Part shown: piece after piece, positions 54,022 through 62,566 of the stretch
How positions within the stretch are numbered: position 1 is the first letter of the stretch
Layout of the letters: every line of letters starts with the position of its first letter
Origin: Diaminobutyricibacter sp049994905
Lineage (GTDB): Bacteria > Actinomycetota > Actinomycetes > Actinomycetales > Microbacteriaceae
Reading direction: 5' to 3'
Assembly (NCBI RefSeq): GCF_049994905.1
Contig: NZ_CP188258.1
Coordinates: forward strand, 1,612,001-1,676,000
DNA: 64,000 bases
Notes under the pieces: model-generated
Told to the model about the DNA's origin: nothing
The model's input: only the letters and a program-made list of their open reading frames with translations
Databases searched by the model: none
Position numbers and translations under genes: made by a program

Positions 54022-55249
54022 CGCGCCCGCCGTCACGGGAGCCGCGCACGCGGACACCGTCGCAAACTGGTGGCGGCGGTCGCCGTGGTGGCTGAACGTC
54101 ATCCTGATCTTCGTGGCGAGCCGTGTCATCACGACGGCCATGCTCCTCGTGCTCGCAAGCGTGCAGGGCCCGAACCCGTGGACCGGCGCTCACCCCGGGT
54201 ACTTCGATTTCGCGGCCATCTGGGACGGCCGCTGGTACAACATCGTCTCGATCGCCGGGTACCCCGCGTCGCTGCCACTCCTCGACGGTCATGTGAACCA
54301 GAACGCGTGGGCGTTCCTGCCGGGCTATCCCGCCGTCGTGGACGTCGTCGCGTTCGTGACGCGAACCCCCTGGCCGGTAGCTGCAGTGCTCGCATCGGTC
54401 GCGTTCGGTCTCGGTGCATCGCTCGTGTTCTACCGCATCCTGCGCCTGCGGGTGTCCGTGTCGACGAGCCTGTTCGCGGTCGTCCTGTTCTGCGTCGTGC
54501 CCGTGTCGCCGCTCTTCCAGGTGGCGTACGCCGAGTCGATGTACATCTTCTTCCTCGCCCTGGCTCTCTACCTCCTGATGCGGCGCCGCTACTGGTGGCT
54601 GATCCCCGTGGTGACGGTCATGGGATTCACTCGCCCGAGCGGCCTCGCTTTTGCTCTCGCGATGGGGATGCACGTCGTCTACCGGTTCTCGGCCAGGGCC
54701 CGTGACCCCTTTCCGGCCTCCGAGCGGAGCGCCGCGATCACGGTGACCCTCTACAGCGGGCTGGCGGGCATCGCGTGGCCGGCGATCGCCGCGATCGCGA
54801 CCGGCTCGCTCACGGCGTACACCGACACGGAGCTGGCCTGGCGGGCGCAATACATCGGGTTCACCGACCTCGTGCCGTTTACGTCGTGGTTCCAGGGCGC
54901 GAACTGGTGGTTCAGCTTCGCTCTCGGGCTGCCACCGTGGGTCGGAATCGTCGTCGTCGTGCTCCTCATCGCCGGCTACGCACTGGTGCTGTTCACCCCC
55001 GCGGTGAGGCGGCTGGGGGTGGATCTGCGCTTCTGGCTGGCGGCCTATGGCATCTACCTGCTGGCCGTCTTCTTTCCCCAGTCGAGCACGTTCCGCATCC
55101 TGATGCCGCTGTTCCCGCTGCTCGGCGTGCTCGCGATGCCACGCAGCCGGGTGTACCGCGTGGCGCTCGTCATCGTGTTCCTGGCTCTCCAGTGGGGCTG
55201 GCTGCTGATCTGCTGGGGGGTCGACGGGGCGGACTGGTCACCACCGTAA
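53987..55249 (+). CDS. Membrane mannosyltransferase-like protein (PIG-V/GT-C type)
   Basis: From GTG 53987 the protein has 420 residues and nine to ten membrane helices. FDFAAIWDGRWYNIVSIAGY and NAWAFLPGYPAVV match the conserved WDxxWY and FxPxYP motifs of PIG-V (mannosyltransferase 2) and related GT-C enzymes; TRPSGLAFALAMG is another family block. Such enzymes use polyprenol-linked sugars to mannosylate lipids or glycans on the outer side of the membrane. Which acceptor is used is unknown. It starts 35 nt before the dapE stop, so it is translationally coupled to dapE despite the unrelated function. No other start fits the frame. Confidence 0.82.
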   Translation: MPGSPAPSPSTDAPAVTGAAHADTVANWWRRSPWWLNVILIFVASRVITTAMLLVLASVQGPNPWTGAHPGYFDFAAIWDGRWYNIVSIAGYPASLPLLDGHVNQNAWAFLPGYPAVVDVVAFVTRTPWPVAAVLASVAFGLGASLVFYRILRLRVSVSTSLFAVVLFCVVPVSPLFQVAYAESMYIFFLALALYLLMRRRYWWLIPVVTVMGFTRPSGLAFALAMGMHVVYRFSARARDPFPASERSAAITVTLYSGLAGIAWPAIAAIATGSLTAYTDTELAWRAQYIGFTDLVPFTSWFQGANWWFSFALGLPPWVGIVVVVLLIAGYALVLFTPAVRRLGVDLRFWLAAYGIYLLAVFFPQSSTFRILMPLFPLLGVLAMPRSRVYRVALVIVFLALQWGWLLICWGVDGADWSPP

Positions 55250-55330
55250 CCGCCACTGGGGTAGACGGAGGATTTTCTCCGGCCTCCCCGATGACAGATA
55301 ATAGAAGGACATCCACGAAAGGGGAGCTGC

Positions 55331-55504
55331 ATGGCGGCCATGAAGCCGAGGACCGGAGACGGGCCAATGGAGGCTGTAAAGGAGGGTCGGCTCATCATCG
55401 TGCGTGTTCCGCTCGAGGGTGGCGGCCGTCTTGTCGTCTCAGTCAACGACGCGGAAGCCAAGGAGCTTCACGACGCGCTCGCGAGCGTAGTCACACCGTC
55501 CTGA
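55331..55504 (+). CDS. DUF3117 small protein
   Basis: A 57-residue protein starting MAAMKPRTGDGPMEAVKEGR, followed by IIVRVPLEGGGRLVVSVN and EAKELHDALASVV. This is the actinobacterial DUF3117 family of 55-60 residues, nearly invariant in sequence and of unknown function. GGGGAG lies 6 nt before ATG 55331, and TAATAG (around 55297) may be its -10 box. A stem-loop terminator begins 4 nt after the stop, so it is probably a monocistronic, well-expressed gene. Confidence 0.92.
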   Translation: MAAMKPRTGDGPMEAVKEGRLIIVRVPLEGGGRLVVSVNDAEAKELHDALASVVTPS

Positions 55505-55507
55505 CGA

Positions 55508-55533
55508 TAGGGGCTCCCGAAAGGGGGCCCCTA
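55508..55533. terminator. Stem-loop terminator between convergent genes
   Basis: TAGGGGCTCCC at 55508-55518 pairs with 55523-55533 (one G-T pair) over a GAAA loop. Its right arm contains the stop codon of the minus-strand methyltransferase, so it serves both directions. Confidence 0.8.
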
Positions 55534-56163
55534 TTCGCTCAGCTTGGTGATCTGGAGCAGACCGTCACCGACCGGTGAGAGTGCGCTGACGACGGCTCCG
55601 GATGCTGCGGTCTCGGTGACGAGGGTGCGGAATCCGGTGGCGAGCTCATCCCGTTGTGCCGGGTCGGACACGCGTCCCTTCCAGAGAGCGTGCGCGACGA
55701 GAACGGTTCCTCCGGGGCGTGCGAGACGCAGCCCGTGCTCGACGTATTCGATGACCGACTGCGGGTCCGCGTCGATGAAGACGATGTCGTAGGAGTTCTC
55801 GTTCATCCGGGGCAGCACGTCGAGGGCGCGACCGGTGATCAACCGGACCCGATTCGACTGGATGCCCGCTTCGGTGAAGAACGTGCGGGCATGCTGCTGG
55901 TGGTCGAGTTCCGAGTCGATCGAGGTCAGCGTCGCGTGCGTTCCACCGGTCAGCAGCCAGAGACCGGAGACTCCGACGCCTGTTCCGATCTCGACGATGC
56001 TCGAGGCATCGGTGGCCGCGACGACGACGGCGGCCTGCGCGCCGACGGACGGCGCGATCGGGTCGATCCCCAGTTCGAGGGACTGCTGGCGCGCCCGCGC
56101 GATGACCTCATGCTCGACGACGATCTCGTCGGCGAATTTCCAGTTCGATTCTTTGTCTGACAC
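55531..56163 (-). CDS. O-methyltransferase family 3 protein (Rv1220c-like)
   Basis: The 210-residue protein has the SAM motif IVEIGTGVGVSGLWLL (about 56-71), TSIDSELDHQQHARTFFTEA and YDIVFIDADPQSVIEYVEHG, as in catechol/caffeoyl-CoA-type O-methyltransferases. The mycobacterial homologue Rv1220c lies at the same place before tatB, but there sigE, rseA and htrA come between. The substrate is unknown. Its stop overlaps the shared terminator with DUF3117. The start is divergent from tatB by 82 bp. Confidence 0.87.
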   Translation of the reverse strand: MSDKESNWKFADEIVVEHEVIARARQQSLELGIDPIAPSVGAQAAVVVAATDASSIVEIGTGVGVSGLWLLTGGTHATLTSIDSELDHQQHARTFFTEAGIQSNRVRLITGRALDVLPRMNENSYDIVFIDADPQSVIEYVEHGLRLARPGGTVLVAHALWKGRVSDPAQRDELATGFRTLVTETAASGAVVSALSPVGDGLLQITKLSE

Positions 56164-56233
56164 AGCGCTCCCAGGGGTCTACCGGCACCAGAATACGGCT
56201 CGCACTGGCAGCATTCGTGCAGGCCGCACGCGT

Positions 56234-56239
56234 TAGTCT
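56234..56239 (+). promoter_or_regulatory. -10 box for leaderless tatB
   Basis: TAGTCT lies exactly 6 nt before the GTG start of tatB; the intervening GATCTG has no ribosome site. Confidence 0.55.
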
Positions 56240-56245
56240 GATCTG

Positions 56246-56602
56246 GTGTTCGGATTGACCTTCGAGAAGTTGCTCATCATCGGGGTGATCGCTGTCTTCC
56301 TGCTCGGCCCCGAGCGCCTCCCGACGTATGCGGCCAAGCTCGGCCAGTTCACCCGAACGCTGCGCGACATGGCGAACGGGGCCAAGGACCGCATGCGCGA
56401 AGAGATGGGCCCGGAGTTCGAAGAGGTCGACTGGAAGAAGCTCGACCCCCGTCAGTACGACCCGAGGCGGATCATCCGCGAGGCCCTTCTCGACGACGAA
56501 CCGGCTCCCGCCATCAAGCCGGTGACGGAGTCGGCTTACGCGCAGCGGCAGCGCAAGCTGCAGGTCGGATCGGTCCCGCCGTTCGACACCGAGGCCACCT
56601 GA
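56246..56602 (+). CDS. tatB: Sec-independent protein translocase TatB
   Basis: A 118-residue protein with one N-terminal membrane helix and the TatA/B hinge LTFEKLLIIGVIAVFLLGPE then RLP, followed by an amphipathic helix (YAAKLGQFTRTLRDMANGAK) and a charged tail with EEVDWKKLDPRQYDPRRIIR, typical of actinobacterial TatB. With TatC it recognises twin-arginine signals such as that of EfeB in this window. tatA and tatC are elsewhere. The GTG at 56246 follows TAGTCT by 6 nt, so it is probably leaderless. Confidence 0.92.
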   Translation: MFGLTFEKLLIIGVIAVFLLGPERLPTYAAKLGQFTRTLRDMANGAKDRMREEMGPEFEEVDWKKLDPRQYDPRRIIREALLDDEPAPAIKPVTESAYAQRQRKLQVGSVPPFDTEAT

Positions 56603-56634
56603 CCTCTCCCGGTCAAATCGGGGTCTTCCGGCGC

Positions 56635-56640
56635 TATCAT
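56635..56640 (+). promoter_or_regulatory. -10 box for a leaderless transcript
   Basis: TATCAT lies exactly 6 nt before the ATG at 56647, with no Shine-Dalgarno sequence between. Confidence 0.55.
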
Positions 56641-56646
56641 TCTCGA

Positions 56647-58026
56647 ATGATTGCAACAGAGCAGTTGCTCGATCGGCGTACGATCGCGCGTTACGCCATC
56701 GGTTCGCTCGGCACCGGCGGCTTTGCGACCCTGCCTGGTCTGGTCCTCGTCTACTACCTGACCGACACGCTCGGGGTAGCCGCGATCGCAGCCGGCCTCG
56801 TCGTGACGCTGGCCAAAGTCTGGGACGTCGTGATCGATCCCGTGATCGGATCGCGCAGCGACCGGCTGCTCGTGCACAGTGGCACGCGTCGGGGAATGAT
56901 GATCCTCGGTGCCGTCACCCTTCCCCTGTTCTTCATCGTGACGTTTGCGGTGCCGGCCGGCGTCGCGGCCGTGCCTGCCGCAGTGTGGGTGATGGTCGCC
57001 TTCCTGCTCACGGCGACGTCGTTCAGTCTGTTCCAGGTGCCATACATCGCTCTGCCCGCTGAGCTCGCGTCGGGGTACGACCAGCGCACGCGGCTGCTGA
57101 CCTGGCGCGTCGTCGTACTGACCTTCGCGATCCTGCTCTTCGGCGCGGGAGGCCCTGCTCTGCGCGCGCTCGGCGGCGCCGACAAGCATGCAGGCTACCT
57201 GCTCATGGCGGTCGTCGCCGGGCTTGTCATCGGTGGCGGCATGCTGGTGTCGAGCTTTGTCGCGCCCACAGGCGAGCCGTCGCCGATTGCCGGCGAGCGC
57301 AAGGTCGGTGTCCTCACCACCATCCGCACCAACTATTCCCAGGGGATCGGCGCCCTGCGCGAGAGCCAGCCGTTCCGCGTCCTTTTGCTGACGTTCCTGC
57401 TCCAGGGGCTCGCGACCGGCGCCATGCTCGCCGGGGCGAACTATGTCGCCACCTGGGTTCTGCATTCTGAAGACGCCGTCACGTTCCTCTTTGTGGCTCT
57501 CATCGGCCCCGCCCTCGTCGTGACGCCGCTCTGGGCGGTCATCTCGCGGCGGATCGGCAAGGAGCGCGGGTTCACGGCCGCGAGCATCCTGTTCGGGGTC
57601 GCCGCACTCTCGATGGTGATACTGATCTGGGTGCCAGGCACCTGGGTCTACCTTCCGGTCGCGCTCGTCGGCGCGGGCTACGCCGGCATGCAGTCGCTCC
57701 CGATGGCGATGCTGCCCGACGTGATCTCGCACGACGCGAAGCGCAACGGACCTGGCCGAGCGGGAACCTTCGGCGGCATGTGGACGGCGGGGGAGACCAC
57801 GGGGATGGCCCTGGGCGCGACTGTGCTGACGGTCGTGCTCGCTCTGACCGGCTATGTCGCGCACACCGCGACGGTCGCGGCCACCACGGGCGAGACCCAG
57901 CCGGCCAGTGCGATCGTAGGGATCGTGCTGAGCTTCAGCGTCGTTCCCGCGGCGGTCGTCGCCTTCAGCCTGATCCCTCTGGGACGGTACCGACTTCGCA
58001 AGGAGGACATCGATGGTGCACTTTGA
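56647..58026 (+). CDS. GPH-family MFS symporter (glycoside/pentoside/hexuronide type)
   Basis: A 459-residue transporter with twelve predicted helices. The N-terminal half (AIGSLGTGGFATLPGLVLVY, then VWDVVIDPVIGSRSDRLLVH) carries the GPH signature in which a cation-binding Asp follows WDxxxDP. FQVPYIALPAELASGYDQRT is the second conserved block. GPH symporters import sugars or, in some actinomycetes, other organics with H+ or Na+. The 3' end overlaps the PLP-decarboxylase gene by 14 nt, so the pair is co-translated and may handle one substrate, perhaps an amino compound. Start ATG 56647 is supported by a leaderless box. Confidence 0.87.
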   Translation: MIATEQLLDRRTIARYAIGSLGTGGFATLPGLVLVYYLTDTLGVAAIAAGLVVTLAKVWDVVIDPVIGSRSDRLLVHSGTRRGMMILGAVTLPLFFIVTFAVPAGVAAVPAAVWVMVAFLLTATSFSLFQVPYIALPAELASGYDQRTRLLTWRVVVLTFAILLFGAGGPALRALGGADKHAGYLLMAVVAGLVIGGGMLVSSFVAPTGEPSPIAGERKVGVLTTIRTNYSQGIGALRESQPFRVLLLTFLLQGLATGAMLAGANYVATWVLHSEDAVTFLFVALIGPALVVTPLWAVISRRIGKERGFTAASILFGVAALSMVILIWVPGTWVYLPVALVGAGYAGMQSLPMAMLPDVISHDAKRNGPGRAGTFGGMWTAGETTGMALGATVLTVVLALTGYVAHTATVAATTGETQPASAIVGIVLSFSVVPAAVVAFSLIPLGRYRLRKEDIDGAL

Positions 58027-59524
58027 CGCAGCCGAGATCCTGGGGCGGCTCGCAGCCCTGCGTGAGGAGGACGCCCCGACGCACGGCGGACGTGTCCTCT
58101 CCTATGTCTACGACTCCGGCGTGCCGGAGATCGACCTGCTGGCAGCGGACGCCATCCGGATGGTGCAGCCGGTCAACGGACTCGATCCGACGACATTCAC
58201 CTCGGTTGCCGTCATGGAGCGCGAGGTCATCGCGTTCGCCCGCGGCCTTCTGCGCGGCAACGATGACGTGGTCGGATCGGTCACGACGGGCGGAACCGAG
58301 TCGTGCCTGCTCGCGGTGAAGACGGCCAGGGATGCCTGGCGGGCCGACGGCGGCAAGGGCCGGGCCCGGCTTGTCGCGCCCACGACCGTGCATGCCGCGT
58401 TCCAGAAGGCAGCCCACTACTTCGACCTCGTGCTCGACCTGGTACCGGTGGATGTGGAGACCGGGCGCGTCGACGCGGGCCGCCTCGCCGAGCGGCTGGG
58501 TCCCGACGTCGCACTCGTCGTCGTGTCGGCGCCGTCGTACCCGTTCGCCTCGCTCGATCCGATTGCGGAGGTCGCCGCCTTGTGCGACGACGCCGGCATC
58601 GCCTGTCACGTCGACGCCTGCATCGGAGGACTCATCCTTCCGTTCTGGCGCATGGCCGACGGCGCTCCGGTTCCGGCCTGGGACTTCACGGTGCGCGGTG
58701 TGACGAGTATCTCCGCAGACCTGCACAAGTTCGGCTACGCGCCCAAGGGAGCGAGCGTCCTGCTGAACCGCGACCGTGACCGCCAGCGCCTGCAATATTT
58801 CGCGACGACGACGTGGCCTGGCTATCCGGTCGTGAACCCGACGATCCTGGGCTCGAAGTCGGCGGGCGCGCTCGCCGCATCCTGGGCCATCGTCGAGGCG
58901 CTCGGCACAGACGGTTTCGGTGAACTCGCGCAGTCCTGCCTGCGCGCGACGCGTGCCCTGGTCGATGTCATCGGCGACATAGAAGGGCTCCGCGTCGTCG
59001 GCGAGCCGGTCGGACCGCTGCTGGCGGTGGCGACCGACACGTCCGTTCCCGCGGCCTCCCAGGTCGATCCCCACCACTGGGCCGACCAGGCCAGGGCGAG
59101 AGGATGGCTGCTGCAGCTCCAGCCAGGGCTGGTGCAGCCCGACGATTCGCACCTCCCGCACACCACGCACCTCACGGTGACGCCGGTGACCGAGGAACGG
59201 ATCGATGAGCTCGAGGCGGTGCTTCGCGCATCCGCTGCGGAGGTTCGCGGGGTCCCCGCGGTCGCCGCAGCCGACCTGCTGGCAGCGCTTCCCGCGGAAC
59301 TGGTCGCGGCGGCATCCGCAGGCACAGCCACGCTCGACTCGGACGGCGCGCTCCAGGTGCTCAAGCAGATCGGACTCGTCGGTGTGGAGCGCGGGCACGG
59401 CGCGGCGAGTGCGCGGCTTCCCGAACGGATGGCGCCCTTCCTCGCCCTGATCGAGGCCCTGCCGCACCCACTGACCGAGCGCCTGCTCATCGAGCTGCTG
59501 GCCCGGATCGTCGAGCCGCGCTGA
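58013..59524 (+). CDS. PLP-dependent decarboxylase/lyase (group II decarboxylase or sphingosine-1-phosphate lyase-like)
   Basis: ATG 58013 with AAGGAGG 6 nt upstream gives 503 residues. MEREVIAFARGLLRGNDDVV followed by GSVTTGGTESCLLAVKTARD, the PLP-phosphate site, ACIGGLILPFWRMADG, and SISADLHKFGYAPKGASVLL with the PLP lysine in LHKFGYA define the group II decarboxylase/S1P-lyase branch. The HKxGYAPKG form is closer to sphingosine-1-phosphate lyase and MfnA-like tyrosine/aspartate decarboxylases than to GadB. Substrate is unknown. It overlaps the transporter gene by 14 nt. The C-terminal 100 residues are an extra helical domain without clear relatives. Confidence 0.87.
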   Translation: MVHFDAAEILGRLAALREEDAPTHGGRVLSYVYDSGVPEIDLLAADAIRMVQPVNGLDPTTFTSVAVMEREVIAFARGLLRGNDDVVGSVTTGGTESCLLAVKTARDAWRADGGKGRARLVAPTTVHAAFQKAAHYFDLVLDLVPVDVETGRVDAGRLAERLGPDVALVVVSAPSYPFASLDPIAEVAALCDDAGIACHVDACIGGLILPFWRMADGAPVPAWDFTVRGVTSISADLHKFGYAPKGASVLLNRDRDRQRLQYFATTTWPGYPVVNPTILGSKSAGALAASWAIVEALGTDGFGELAQSCLRATRALVDVIGDIEGLRVVGEPVGPLLAVATDTSVPAASQVDPHHWADQARARGWLLQLQPGLVQPDDSHLPHTTHLTVTPVTEERIDELEAVLRASAAEVRGVPAVAAADLLAALPAELVAAASAGTATLDSDGALQVLKQIGLVGVERGHGAASARLPERMAPFLALIEALPHPLTERLLIELLARIVEPR

Positions 59525-59525
59525 G

Positions 59526-60680
59526 TCAGGAGAGGGTGACGTTCAGGCGCCGACCGGCGAGCGCGCGCCCGCGCGTGGCGAGACGAGCGGCAACCTGGCC
59601 GATCGCCACCGCGGCCGGGTCGTCGGGGTCGCTGAGCACGATCGGGACTCCTGCGTCGCCACCGGATCGCAGCGCGACGCTCAGCGGGATGGACGCGAGC
59701 AAGGGAACCGGCTCATCCTGGCCGGCCGAAAGCCGCGCCGCGACTTCGGCGCCACCGCCGCTGCCGAACACGTCGAGGATCGTGCCGTCAGGCTGGGCGA
59801 GTCCCGCCATGTTCTCGATCACGCCGATGACGCGCTGTCCGGTCTGGCGGGCCACCGTTCCGCTGCGCTCTGCCACATCGGCCGCAGCGGGCTGGGGAGT
59901 CGTCACCACGACGACATCGGCGTGGGAGAGCAGCTGGCCCACGGTGATGGCGACGTCGCCGGTTCCCGGCGGAAGGTCGAGCAGCAGTACATCGAGGTCC
60001 CCCCAGAACACGTCGGTGAGGAACTGCTGGATGGTGCGATGGAGCATCGGCCCCCGCCACGCGACAGCCGCTGACGGCGAATCGACGAACATCCCGATGG
60101 AGATGACCTTCACGTCGTGCGCCACCGGCGGCAGGATCATGTCGTCGACCCGGGTGGGCCGCGGCGCCGACCCGGATGCGTCGACGAGCCCGAGGATACC
60201 CGGGATCGAGAACCCGTACACATCGGCGTCGAGGATGCCGACCGCAAGGCCGCGCTGGGCGAGCGCGACGGCGAGATTCGCGGTGACGGTCGACTTGCCG
60301 ACGCCGCCCTTGCCGCTCGTCACCGCGTAGATCTGGGTCAGTGACTCCGGTCCGAACTGGGGGCGCCGTGTCGCTCGCGATCCGCGGAGCCGTTCGGTCA
60401 GCGCTCGACGTTCCTCCGGGGTCATCACCGAGACATCCACGACGACATCCGTGACACCGGGAACGGAGGCCGTGGCGGCGCGCACGTCGCGTTCGATGGT
60501 GTCTGCAGCCGGGCATCCGACGATCGTCAGCTTGATGGCGACCCTGGCCGTGCCCGCGGCGTCGACCGAGACGGCGCCGACCATGTCCAGTTCGGTGATG
60601 GGCCGGCGGATCTCGGGGTCGAGCACCCGGGCGAGCGCCGAGTGCACCGCATCCGCGAGGCCTGCATCGCCGTCAGGCAC
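59526..60680 (-). CDS. mrp: Mrp/ApbC-type Fe-S carrier P-loop ATPase
   Basis: The 384-residue protein has an N-terminal MIP18/DUF59 domain (LARVLDPEIRRPITELDMVG, with the single cysteine of VGCPAAD), then the deviant Walker A TSGKGGVGKSTVTANLAVAL and the Mrp block WRGPMLHRTIQQFLTDVFWG. It is a likely carrier of Fe-S clusters. The C-terminal CxxC that binds a cluster in E. coli-type Mrp is absent (AGLAQPDG instead), as I recall for actinobacterial homologues. I chose GTG 60680, overlapping the DUF1003 gene by 8 nt; ATG 60704 would add eight residues. It is the last gene of a three-gene operon. Confidence 0.9.
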   Translation of the reverse strand: MPDGDAGLADAVHSALARVLDPEIRRPITELDMVGAVSVDAAGTARVAIKLTIVGCPAADTIERDVRAATASVPGVTDVVVDVSVMTPEERRALTERLRGSRATRRPQFGPESLTQIYAVTSGKGGVGKSTVTANLAVALAQRGLAVGILDADVYGFSIPGILGLVDASGSAPRPTRVDDMILPPVAHDVKVISIGMFVDSPSAAVAWRGPMLHRTIQQFLTDVFWGDLDVLLLDLPPGTGDVAITVGQLLSHADVVVVTTPQPAAADVAERSGTVARQTGQRVIGVIENMAGLAQPDGTILDVFGSGGGAEVAARLSAGQDEPVPLLASIPLSVALRSGGDAGVPIVLSDPDDPAAVAIGQVAARLATRGRALAGRRLNVTLS

Positions 60681-61197
60681 CGGACTGCTCGGCTTCCGCA
60701 CCATCGCGGCTGTCCAGGTCTTCGAGCAGGGCGCGGAGCTCGGCGCGGATGAAATCCTTCGTCGCCATGTCCCTGACGGCGAGGCGGAGCGCGACGACCT
60801 CGCGGGCCAGGTATTCGGTGTCGGCCAGATTGCGCTCAGCGCGCTGCCGGTCCTGCTCGATCTGCACCCTGTCGCGGTCGTCCTGCCGGTTCTGGGCGAG
60901 CAGGATGAGCGGCGCGGCATACGACGCCTGGAGCGAGAGCACGAGGGTGAGCGCAATGAACCCGAGGGCGGCGGAGTCGAAACGCAGCGCGGAGGGCGCG
61001 AAGATGTTCCACGCCATCCAGAAGAGGACGAAGATCGTCAGGCCGACGATGAACCACGGCGTGCCCATATTGCGGGCGATCCACTCGGTGAAGCGACCGA
61101 ACCGGTCGCTGTCGCTCGCGCTCCGGCGGGGGAGGACTGTCGTTCGCAGCCCCTTGGGTGCGTCCAGGCGGATGTCCGACCGGCTAGCTCGTGCCAT
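60673..61197 (-). CDS. DUF1003 membrane protein
   Basis: A 174-residue protein with two membrane helices (TPWFIVGLTIFVLFWMAWNI and FIALTLVLSLQASYAAPLIL), the DUF1003 core, then a charged helical tail (DDRDRVQIEQDRQRAERNLA). DUF1003 proteins are widespread and poorly known; in actinomycetes they stand next to the CBS/MgtE-N protein and Mrp (Rv1231c in M. tuberculosis). Its start overlaps the end of the CBS gene by 14 nt and its end overlaps mrp, so all three are translated together. Confidence 0.9.
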   Translation of the reverse strand: MARASRSDIRLDAPKGLRTTVLPRRSASDSDRFGRFTEWIARNMGTPWFIVGLTIFVLFWMAWNIFAPSALRFDSAALGFIALTLVLSLQASYAAPLILLAQNRQDDRDRVQIEQDRQRAERNLADTEYLAREVVALRLAVRDMATKDFIRAELRALLEDLDSRDGAEAEQSGA

Positions 61198-62509
61198 TTC
61201 CGACCCTCCTTCCGTTCGCGATGGGGATACTGCCCGTGCTGTCCGACGGCGCCGGGCGTTTCAGCACGTCGTCTTCGTCGTCGCGACTTCGCCAGTCGTC
61301 GGGGAGCAGGAAGTCGAGGATGTCGTCAATGGTCACCACCCCGACCAGGCGATAGTTCTCGTCCACGACCGGAACCGAGACGAGGTTGTAGCTCGCCAGG
61401 ATCCGCGACACCTCTGCCGCAGAGGTGTCCGCGGTCACCGGTTCGAGGCTCGGGTCGAGCAGCGTGCCGAGGCGCACGTGGGGCGGGTAGCGGAGCATCC
61501 GCTGGAAGTGCACCATTCCGAGGAAGCGGCCCGTGGGCGGCTCATACGGAGGAAGCGTCACGCACACTGCGGCGCCCAGGGCAGGTGCCAGCTCGTGGCG
61601 GCGGATGAGGGCGAGGCCCTCGGCGACCGTGGCATCCGCCGAGACGATGATGGGTTCGGTGGTCATCAGGCCGCCGGCGGTGTCCGGCGCGTAGTTGAGG
61701 AGCATGCGCACGTCGTCGGCCTCCTCCGGCTGCATCAGCTCGAGAAGGTGCTCACCGCGCTCGTCGGACAGCTGGGCGATCAGGTCTGCGGCGTCGTCCG
61801 GTTCCATCTGGTCGAGCACGTCGGCGGCGCGGTCGTCGTCGAGCTGGCCGAGGATCTGCACCTGCTCGCTCTCGGGCATCTCTTCCAGCACGTCGGCGAG
61901 ACGGTCGTCCGGCAGCTCCTCCGCGACCTCGAGCATGCGCTGCTGCGGAAGGTCGAGCAGGGTATTGGCGAGGTCGGCCGGCTTCAGCTCCGAATAGGTC
62001 GCGATGAGCTGCTCGGCGGACTGCGCCTGGCCGGCGCTCGCCTTTTCGAGAACCTCAGACCAGGAGACGAAAGCGGTCGGGCCCTTGCCGAAAGGCGACG
62101 ATCCCGTCTTCGGTCGACGGACGAAAAGCTGCTCGATCGCCCATTCGCCCTGACCGGAACTCTGGATGGCGACATCCTCGATGGTCGCCTCGCCCGATCC
62201 GTCCGCGAACACGACACGGCGGCCGAGCATCTCGGCGATCACACGGACTTCGCCTCCGCGCTGCTCGAAACGACGCACGTTGATCAGTCCGGTCGTGATG
62301 ATCTGGCCGCTGCCGATACTGGTCACGCGGCCGATCGAGACGAAAACCCTGCGTTTGCCGGGGATCTCGACGATCAGTCCGACGACGCGTGGCGGATCGC
62401 TCTTGCGGTAGACCACCAGGACGTCGCGCACCTTGCCCACGCGGTCGCCCGCCGGGTCGAAGACAGTGCACCCGGCGAGGCGGGCGACGAAAACTCTGGA
62501 GGCACTCAC
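61184..62509 (-). CDS. PRC-barrel/MgtE-N/CBS-domain protein (Rv1232c-like)
   Basis: The 441-residue cytosolic protein has a PRC-barrel-like N-terminus (ARLAGCTVFDPAGDRVGKVR), an MgtE N-terminal helical domain (LADVLEEMPESEQVQILGQL and similar superhelical repeats, about 195-290) and two CBS domains (about 295-410; LMTTEPIIVSADATVAEGLA, VVDENYRLVGVVTIDDILDF). The membrane channel domain of MgtE is missing, so it is a sensor or partner rather than a Mg2+ channel; it may gate the DUF1003 partner that follows with a 14-nt overlap. The M. tuberculosis counterpart is Rv1232c. Start GTG 62509. Confidence 0.88.
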   Translation of the reverse strand: MSASRVFVARLAGCTVFDPAGDRVGKVRDVLVVYRKSDPPRVVGLIVEIPGKRRVFVSIGRVTSIGSGQIITTGLINVRRFEQRGGEVRVIAEMLGRRVVFADGSGEATIEDVAIQSSGQGEWAIEQLFVRRPKTGSSPFGKGPTAFVSWSEVLEKASAGQAQSAEQLIATYSELKPADLANTLLDLPQQRMLEVAEELPDDRLADVLEEMPESEQVQILGQLDDDRAADVLDQMEPDDAADLIAQLSDERGEHLLELMQPEEADDVRMLLNYAPDTAGGLMTTEPIIVSADATVAEGLALIRRHELAPALGAAVCVTLPPYEPPTGRFLGMVHFQRMLRYPPHVRLGTLLDPSLEPVTADTSAAEVSRILASYNLVSVPVVDENYRLVGVVTIDDILDFLLPDDWRSRDDEDDVLKRPAPSDSTGSIPIANGRRVGNGTS

Positions 62510-62566
62510 AGGTAATAACTTATGCCCTCAAAGCCGGGGAACGGCGCTGGGTGAAAGAATGGTCTA

